Below are positions 59,996-64,000 of a DNA stretch of 64,000 nt, piece by piece. Each line of letters starts with the position of its first letter. The first letter of the stretch is position 1. The notes below the pieces were generated by a model. It worked only from the letters and a program-made list of their open reading frames with translations, had not been told where the DNA came from and did not search any database. The position numbers were made by a program, and so were the translations under genes. Source of the DNA: Nocardioides malaquae (GTDB taxonomy: Bacteria > Actinomycetota > Actinomycetes > Propionibacteriales > Nocardioidaceae); assembly GCF_015070385.1 (NCBI RefSeq), contig NZ_JADCSA010000007.1, positions 151,415 through 215,414 of the forward strand, given 5' to 3'.

Positions 59996-62506
59996 ATGAC
60001 GACGCACACCGGCGGGACCGGCGACGACGACACCACCCCCGCGGAGGCTCCAGCCCACGCGGACGGCGACGCGACGGAGGAGACCACTCCGCGGCTCGCC
60101 ATCCCCGCGAACCTGTGGGACACCGGCCTCTTCAAGCCCGCGCGCGTACGCCCCGGCGCGAGCACCACTCCCGACGCACAGCCGCGCCTCACCGGGTCCC
60201 TGCTCTCCCGCCCCGAGGACCTGGACGCGCCGGCCGCTCCGGACGTGGAGCCCGGCGCCGAGGAGGCGGAGGCCGCCGAGGCCACCGAGGCCACCGAGGC
60301 CGGACCCTCCGGCATCGACCCCGACCTGGTCGTGCCGGCCGCCCTGGCCGCCATGGCGTGGGGCGACCAGCCCCCCGCCGAGCAGGACGACCCGGCAGAG
60401 GAGGACGCCCGTGTGGATCAGGACGAACCGGCGGAGCAGGACGAACCCGCCGACGAGGCAGCGGAGGTCGACGAACTCAACGAGCTCGGCAACGGTCAGG
60501 CCGACCTGAGCGCGGGGACGCCGACGCAGGAGGTGCGAGTCGTCGAGCCCGTCATCGCTCCGATCTCCGAAGCCGACCTCGAGGCTGAGCCGGAGGTCGA
60601 CGCTGAGCCGGAGGTCGACGCTGAGCCGGAGGTCGACCCTGAGCCGGAGGTCGACCCTGAGCCGGAGGCCGATGAGCAGTCTGAGGCCAGCACTGAGCCA
60701 GAGGCCGACGATGAGGCAGAGGACAGGGCGGCCCCCGAGACCGAGGCAGAGCCCGAGCCCGAGCCCGAGGACGAGGCAGAGCCCGAGCCCGAGGGCGAGC
60801 CGGAGGTCGAGTCGACCGCAGAGCGGCCCGCGATCCAGATGGATGACGAGCCCGCCTCCGACGCCGCCGACTCCACGGACGCCACCGTCGCCGTGGCCCT
60901 CTCCCCGATCGCAGCGGCCGAGGCTGCTGCCCGGGGTGACTCCCCCGTCGAGGCCACCCAGGTCGCCACGCCCGCGGTCGACGCCACCCGGGTCGCCACC
61001 CCGGCGGTCGAGGCCACCCAGGTCGCCACGCCGGTCGACACCACGCGCGTCTCCCCCGCAACCAGCGAGACCGCTGTCGTGACCACGACCGCCCCGGTCG
61101 ACCTGGCGCCGGCGGAGGAGGAGCGACGCCGCGGCCGTGGCTGGATCGTCCTGCTGGTGCTCGTGCTCGTCCTGGCCCTCGCGGCAGGCGGGTGGGTCTG
61201 GTGGCAGCGCAGCCAGGACGGTCCGATCCGCGACTCGTTCGCCGACGCGCACGGCTCCTTCGTCTCCGCCTCCTCCCAGCTGCAGACGGCGGAGTCGCTC
61301 GACGACGTGGCCGCGGCGGCCGACGACCTCGCCGGTGCCACCACGCTGCTCGAGGAGAGCAGGGACGCGGCCGACGGACACACCTCGTCACTGAGCGCGT
61401 CGGTGCGCCGCGCGGTCGACGCCGAGCTGGACGTGGCCCGCGCCGGGGCCCAGCTGGCCGGACTGGCCGAGCGCGACTTCACCGTCTGGGGAGCCGCCCG
61501 CAGCGACCTGCGCAACGGACTGGAGTCGCTCGAGGGCGTCGAGGGCGACATCGTCGCTGCCGGCGGCAGCACCGAGGACCTCCCCGCCACCGACGTCGTG
61601 GGCAGCATCGACACGATGGTCGGCGAGGAGGCCAGCCGCAGCGCGCGGCAGCGTACGCGCCGGGCCGCCAACCGCCTCGCCTCCGCCGAGGTCGTCGCCG
61701 ACCTGCGCCAGGTGGGCCGCGCGTCCCGCAACGCCGCCACGGAGCTGGGGGCCGCCATCGACAGCCTCAGCGGTTCGGACGTCGACACCGCCGGCATCGA
61801 CGTGCACCGGAAGGTGGCCGACGCGCTGAGCCGCCTCACCCGCCTCAAGCCGGCCACCCTCAACGAGTGGGAGCCGATCCGCACCCGGGTCGAGCGCGAG
61901 GCCACCGACCTGCCCGACGACGCGCAGGCCGAGGTCACCGCCGGACTCGCCGCGGCCGACACCATGGTCAGCGCCGCAGCGACCGCCTGGCAGGAGTGGC
62001 AGGACGCCACCGAGGGAGCGCGTACCGCCAAGGAGGAGGACCTCGAGGCCGTCCGGGGCGCGCGCGAGGAGATCGACGCCGTGCTCGCCGACTTCGAGAC
62101 GCTCGACGAGAACCTCGCCGGCTACCTCAGCGCCAGCACCCCGCCCGTGCCCGGTGGTCCGGGCAGCGCGACCCTCACCACTCTGACCGAGGCCGCCGAC
62201 GCGCGCGACGGGCTGCGTACGCGCGTGGTCACCCTCGGCACGCCCGCCGAGGTCGCCGAGGAGATCACTGCCCTCGCCGACGCCCTCGCGGTGCACGCCG
62301 GCACCGTGCGCGCCGCCGCCGACGCGGCCGGTGCCTGCGTGCTGACCTGCCAGGTCACCGACACCCCGCAGTGGCAGGCCCTCGTCGCCCAGCGTGAGGA
62401 GCAGGCCGCCGCCGTCGCTGAGGCCGTCGAGGCGTGGCGCGAGGGGTCGCAGGAGGCCCTGCGGGAGATCCGCCGACGCGAGCTGCCGGAGAAGCCGAAG
62501 ATCTGA
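59996..62506 (+). CDS. Membrane protein with acidic repeat N-terminus and extracytoplasmic coiled-coil domain
   Basis: An 836-residue protein of unknown family. Residues 1-380 are disordered and strongly acidic, with EPEVDA-type and VATPAVEAT-type repeats. A single helix (WIVLLVLVLVLALAAGGWVW, about 381-402) follows RRRGRG. The last 430 residues are Ala/Glu/Asp-rich and probably helical (DVAAAADDLAGATTLLEESR, EEIDAVLADFETLDENL), with one Cys pair (ACVLTCQ). The topology is N-in, C-out. It is convergent with an SPFH protein; no other link is seen. ATG 59996 has AGGGGAAG; the frame extends upstream but is Arg/Pro-rich. Confidence 0.75.
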   Translation: MTTHTGGTGDDDTTPAEAPAHADGDATEETTPRLAIPANLWDTGLFKPARVRPGASTTPDAQPRLTGSLLSRPEDLDAPAAPDVEPGAEEAEAAEATEATEAGPSGIDPDLVVPAALAAMAWGDQPPAEQDDPAEEDARVDQDEPAEQDEPADEAAEVDELNELGNGQADLSAGTPTQEVRVVEPVIAPISEADLEAEPEVDAEPEVDAEPEVDPEPEVDPEPEADEQSEASTEPEADDEAEDRAAPETEAEPEPEPEDEAEPEPEGEPEVESTAERPAIQMDDEPASDAADSTDATVAVALSPIAAAEAAARGDSPVEATQVATPAVDATRVATPAVEATQVATPVDTTRVSPATSETAVVTTTAPVDLAPAEEERRRGRGWIVLLVLVLVLALAAGGWVWWQRSQDGPIRDSFADAHGSFVSASSQLQTAESLDDVAAAADDLAGATTLLEESRDAADGHTSSLSASVRRAVDAELDVARAGAQLAGLAERDFTVWGAARSDLRNGLESLEGVEGDIVAAGGSTEDLPATDVVGSIDTMVGEEASRSARQRTRRAANRLASAEVVADLRQVGRASRNAATELGAAIDSLSGSDVDTAGIDVHRKVADALSRLTRLKPATLNEWEPIRTRVEREATDLPDDAQAEVTAGLAAADTMVSAAATAWQEWQDATEGARTAKEEDLEAVRGAREEIDAVLADFETLDENLAGYLSASTPPVPGGPGSATLTTLTEAADARDGLRTRVVTLGTPAEVAEEITALADALAVHAGTVRAAADAAGACVLTCQVTDTPQWQALVAQREEQAAAVAEAVEAWREGSQEALREIRRRELPEKPKI
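60584..60673 (+). repeat. Five 18-bp tandem repeats coding EPEVDA/P
   Basis: Five consecutive units of GCTGAGCCGGAGGTCGAC type (two with CCT for GCT, the last diverged) encode repeats of Glu-Pro-Glu-Val-Asp. Another, 30-base repeat near 60947-61033 encodes VEATQVATPA. Confidence 0.9.
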
Positions 62507-62518
62507 GCCGGCCGGACC

Positions 62519-63427
62519 TCAGCGGTTGCCGGGCAGCACCAGGTTGGCGCCGCCGCCGGGCCAGCAGGTGAAGCCCGCCGGCACCGACTGCTGCGACTCG
62601 ACCATCGCCTGCAGCGTGTCGAGGCAGCGCGAGACCAGCACGTTGGGGTTGTTGCTGACCGAGTCCGACAACGCCTTGTTGGCCGCCGCCTGGGCGCGGT
62701 TGGTGCGCTCGGCCTGCAGCGCCACCTGCGTGCGGGCGACCTCGGCCTGGAACTCGTTGATCTTCTTCTGCGTCTCCGGCGAGAGGCTGATGCCCGAGAT
62801 CGTGACGAACTCGATCTTCACGTAGCCACCCGACGCGGCGACCCGCTCCTTCATCGACTCGGTGACCTCCGCGGCCAGGCCGTCGTAGTCAGGCACGAAG
62901 TTGAGTCGCTTGTCGGAGTTGGGGTCGACGGTGACCAGCTCGGCGGTCGGGTTGTAGCCGCCGAAGACGGCGTTGATCGCGTTCTTGAAGACGGTCTCGA
63001 CCAGCGCCTCGCGCACGTTGGTGTTGACGTCGTCGCTGCGGTAGTCGGCGTAGATCTCGTCGGCCTTCTCGGCGACGATCGACCAGCGGATCGCGGTCTC
63101 GACCATCGCGGTGGTGCCGTCGCCGATGCGCACCTCGATGCGCTCGTCGCCCTGGTACTTGTTGGTGATCTTGGTGCCGTCGAGCTCCGTCACCTTCTGC
63201 CACGGCGCCTTGACGTGCAGGCCGGCCGGCAGGGACCGGGTCGGCTTGCCGAAGGTGGTCAGCACGCCCACGTTCTTGGCCTGGATGATCGTGGTGCAGG
63301 CCAGCGCCAGCAGCACGACAGAGGCGATGAGGGGAAGCACGGCCAGCTTGCGACCCTGCCCCTGACCGGCGACGAACATCGCCACGGCGACGAGCAGCAA
63401 CGTGACGGCGAGGAGGAACGTGAACAC
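62519..63427 (-). CDS. SPFH/Band 7 domain protein
   Basis: A 302-residue stomatin/prohibitin-like protein. Two N-terminal helices (FLLAVTLLLVAVAMFVAG, VLPLIASVVLLALACTTII) anchor it; the SPFH domain follows (VGVLTTFGKPTRSLPAGLHV, WSIVAEKADEIYADYRS, VREALVETVFKNAINAVFGG). A coiled-coil (VARTQVALQAERTNRAQAAANKAL) could oligomerise it. It probably forms membrane microdomain rings. GTG start with GAAGGG six bases upstream. It is convergent with the acidic repeat protein, 12 bases apart. Confidence 0.87.
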   Translation of the reverse strand: MFTFLLAVTLLLVAVAMFVAGQGQGRKLAVLPLIASVVLLALACTTIIQAKNVGVLTTFGKPTRSLPAGLHVKAPWQKVTELDGTKITNKYQGDERIEVRIGDGTTAMVETAIRWSIVAEKADEIYADYRSDDVNTNVREALVETVFKNAINAVFGGYNPTAELVTVDPNSDKRLNFVPDYDGLAAEVTESMKERVAASGGYVKIEFVTISGISLSPETQKKINEFQAEVARTQVALQAERTNRAQAAANKALSDSVSNNPNVLVSRCLDTLQAMVESQQSVPAGFTCWPGGGANLVLPGNR

Positions 63428-63736
63428 GGGTTTCCCTTCAGGGACGACGGTCGGGCCCGGGTGACCCTATCGGCGCCTGACGGCGCGGCGGTCACGGGTC
63501 CACCCGCCCTCGTACGCTCTGGAGCCCCCGCCGGCACCTGCCGAAGTCACACCAGCAACGATGTTCGTCAGCATTGCACCTCCTCCGCACGCTGACCCCA
63601 GTCCCTGGCACCGGGCCACTGCGGCGGAAGTTCACGGCGGGCTGTGACCCCTCAGCGGGGATTCCCGGAGCGCGGGTACGAACGTCCGCAGCGCTGGCCC
63701 CTCGGCGACGGGTCAGCTCCAACGACAGTAGGCTCG

Positions 63737-63776
63737 CCCCAGAGGTCCCGCCGCGCGGGGCCTTGGGCCTCTGGGG
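63737..63776 (+). terminator. Terminator-like hairpin
   Basis: CCCCAGAGG and CCTCTGGGG (nine-base arms, 22-base interior with its own GC dyad) followed by GTTCTACTCTTTAA. No gene ends here on the plus strand, so it may be an attenuator or belong to an unrecognised RNA. Confidence 0.45.
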
Positions 63777-63792
63777 GTTCTACTCTTTAATC

Positions 63793-63837
63793 CTGACCTG
63801 CGATAACACATGCATGAGGTTCATTCACGCAGGTCAG
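63793..63837. repeat. 10-bp perfect inverted repeat with 25-bp spacer
   Basis: CTGACCTGCG and CGCAGGTCAG flank an AT-richer spacer. It is an operator- or attachment-site-like dyad near the window edge, without an assigned partner. Confidence 0.6.
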
Positions 63838-63918
63838 AGCCAGAACGCACCTTGCTCGCTTCGGAACGGGGCTGGCGGGATCTGGAACGTGTCCCGCTGC
63901 TGAGACTGAAGGCAGTTC

Positions 63919-64000
63919 GTGCGCAAAACTGATGCTCCTATTGGCCGTCAAGGCCGTGGGGACTCAGCGCTGCAAGATCAGCTGCCAGGCGAATCCCACA
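63919..64000 (+). CDS. Possible start of a gene truncated by the window end
   Basis: GTG with GAAGG eight bases upstream opens a frame reading MRKTDAPIGRQGRGDSALQD and on to the window edge. It is too short to identify. The composition is less GC-rich than the core genes. Treat as a hint only. Confidence 0.25.
   Translation, partial: MRKTDAPIGRQGRGDSALQDQLPGESH

Larger units (their letters stand above)
63428..63918. other. Gene-poor region at right edge
   Basis: About 490 bases. Short open frames exist but have no ribosome-binding site or recognisable product. The last 200 bases are less GC-rich than the rest of the window and contain two inverted repeats listed separately. It may be regulatory DNA for a gene beyond the window or the boundary of an inserted segment. 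Confidence 0.4.

Noticed and set aside
60584-61033. CRISPR-like repeats near 60.6-61.0 kb
   Set aside because: The units are contiguous 18-bp and 30-bp coding repeats without unique spacers.
63574-63903. 109-codon plus-strand frame at the right edge
   Set aside because: No ribosome-binding site, it runs through the terminator-like hairpin and the inverted repeat, and the product is not protein-like.

Overview
The window looks like a chromosomal segment of a high-GC Gram-positive actinobacterium, most likely in or near the Nocardioidaceae. The evidence is GC-rich coding throughout, frequent GTG/TTG starts, a mycothiol synthase (mshD), a GlnR orphan regulator, CsoR-type copper control and polyphosphate/Pst genes. 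The sulfurtransferase-SseC-thioredoxin-GlnR-MshD-nitrobindin neighbourhood resembles the Rv0813c-Rv0820 region of Mycobacterium tuberculosis as I remember it. I see no rRNA, tRNA, CRISPR array, transposase or prophage.

Positions 1-17.8 kb hold a surface-polysaccharide locus in two divergent transcription units plus a tail. The leftward operon (capE, DegT aminotransferase, phosphoglycosyl transferase, GT4, GNAT, capF, capG; almost every junction overlaps) should make UDP-L-FucNAc, perhaps also a 4-amino sugar, and start the repeat unit on a lipid carrier. The rightward operon (ugd, wbpD, wbpE, wbpB, wbpA, a glycosyltransferase, a Wzy-like polymerase) should make UDP-GlcA and UDP-GlcNAc3NAcA. 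A Wzx-like flippase and another glycosyltransferase converge on it.

Positions 17.8-23.6 kb are an accessory cell-surface region: two VanZ-like membrane proteins, each divergent from a Tat-signal secreted protein, a third Tat-signal protein, a secreted repeat protein of beta-solenoid type and a DUF1023 hydrolase with a small helical partner.

Positions 23.6-38.9 kb are mainly core metabolism: metX, an orphan histidine kinase, metY, the sseC/cysA/DUF4395 sulfur operon with a cysteine-containing leader peptide, a thioredoxin, glnR, mshD, ygfZ, fur, nitrobindin, dsrE, a BKACE enzyme and dtd. Embedded here is the most unusual locus: a SipW-type exported protein followed by a signal peptidase fused in one reading frame to what looks like its own substrate, with a second copy of the cleavage site and a LamG domain.

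Positions 38.9-53.3 kb are a phosphate block: ppk1, a DUF47-pit pair, a 1731-residue repeat-rich secreted protein, pstSCAB with a PHO box, and a mutT1-like NUDIX/phosphatase fusion. Positions 53.3-58.9 kb carry an ABC exporter and a copper operon (csoR, copZ, a small membrane protein, a P-type ATPase) with a perfect CsoR-like operator. The right end has a conserved-looking 54-residue small ORF, a cold-shock protein, an 836-residue acidic repeat membrane protein, an SPFH protein, and about 570 bases with inverted repeats but no convincing complete gene.
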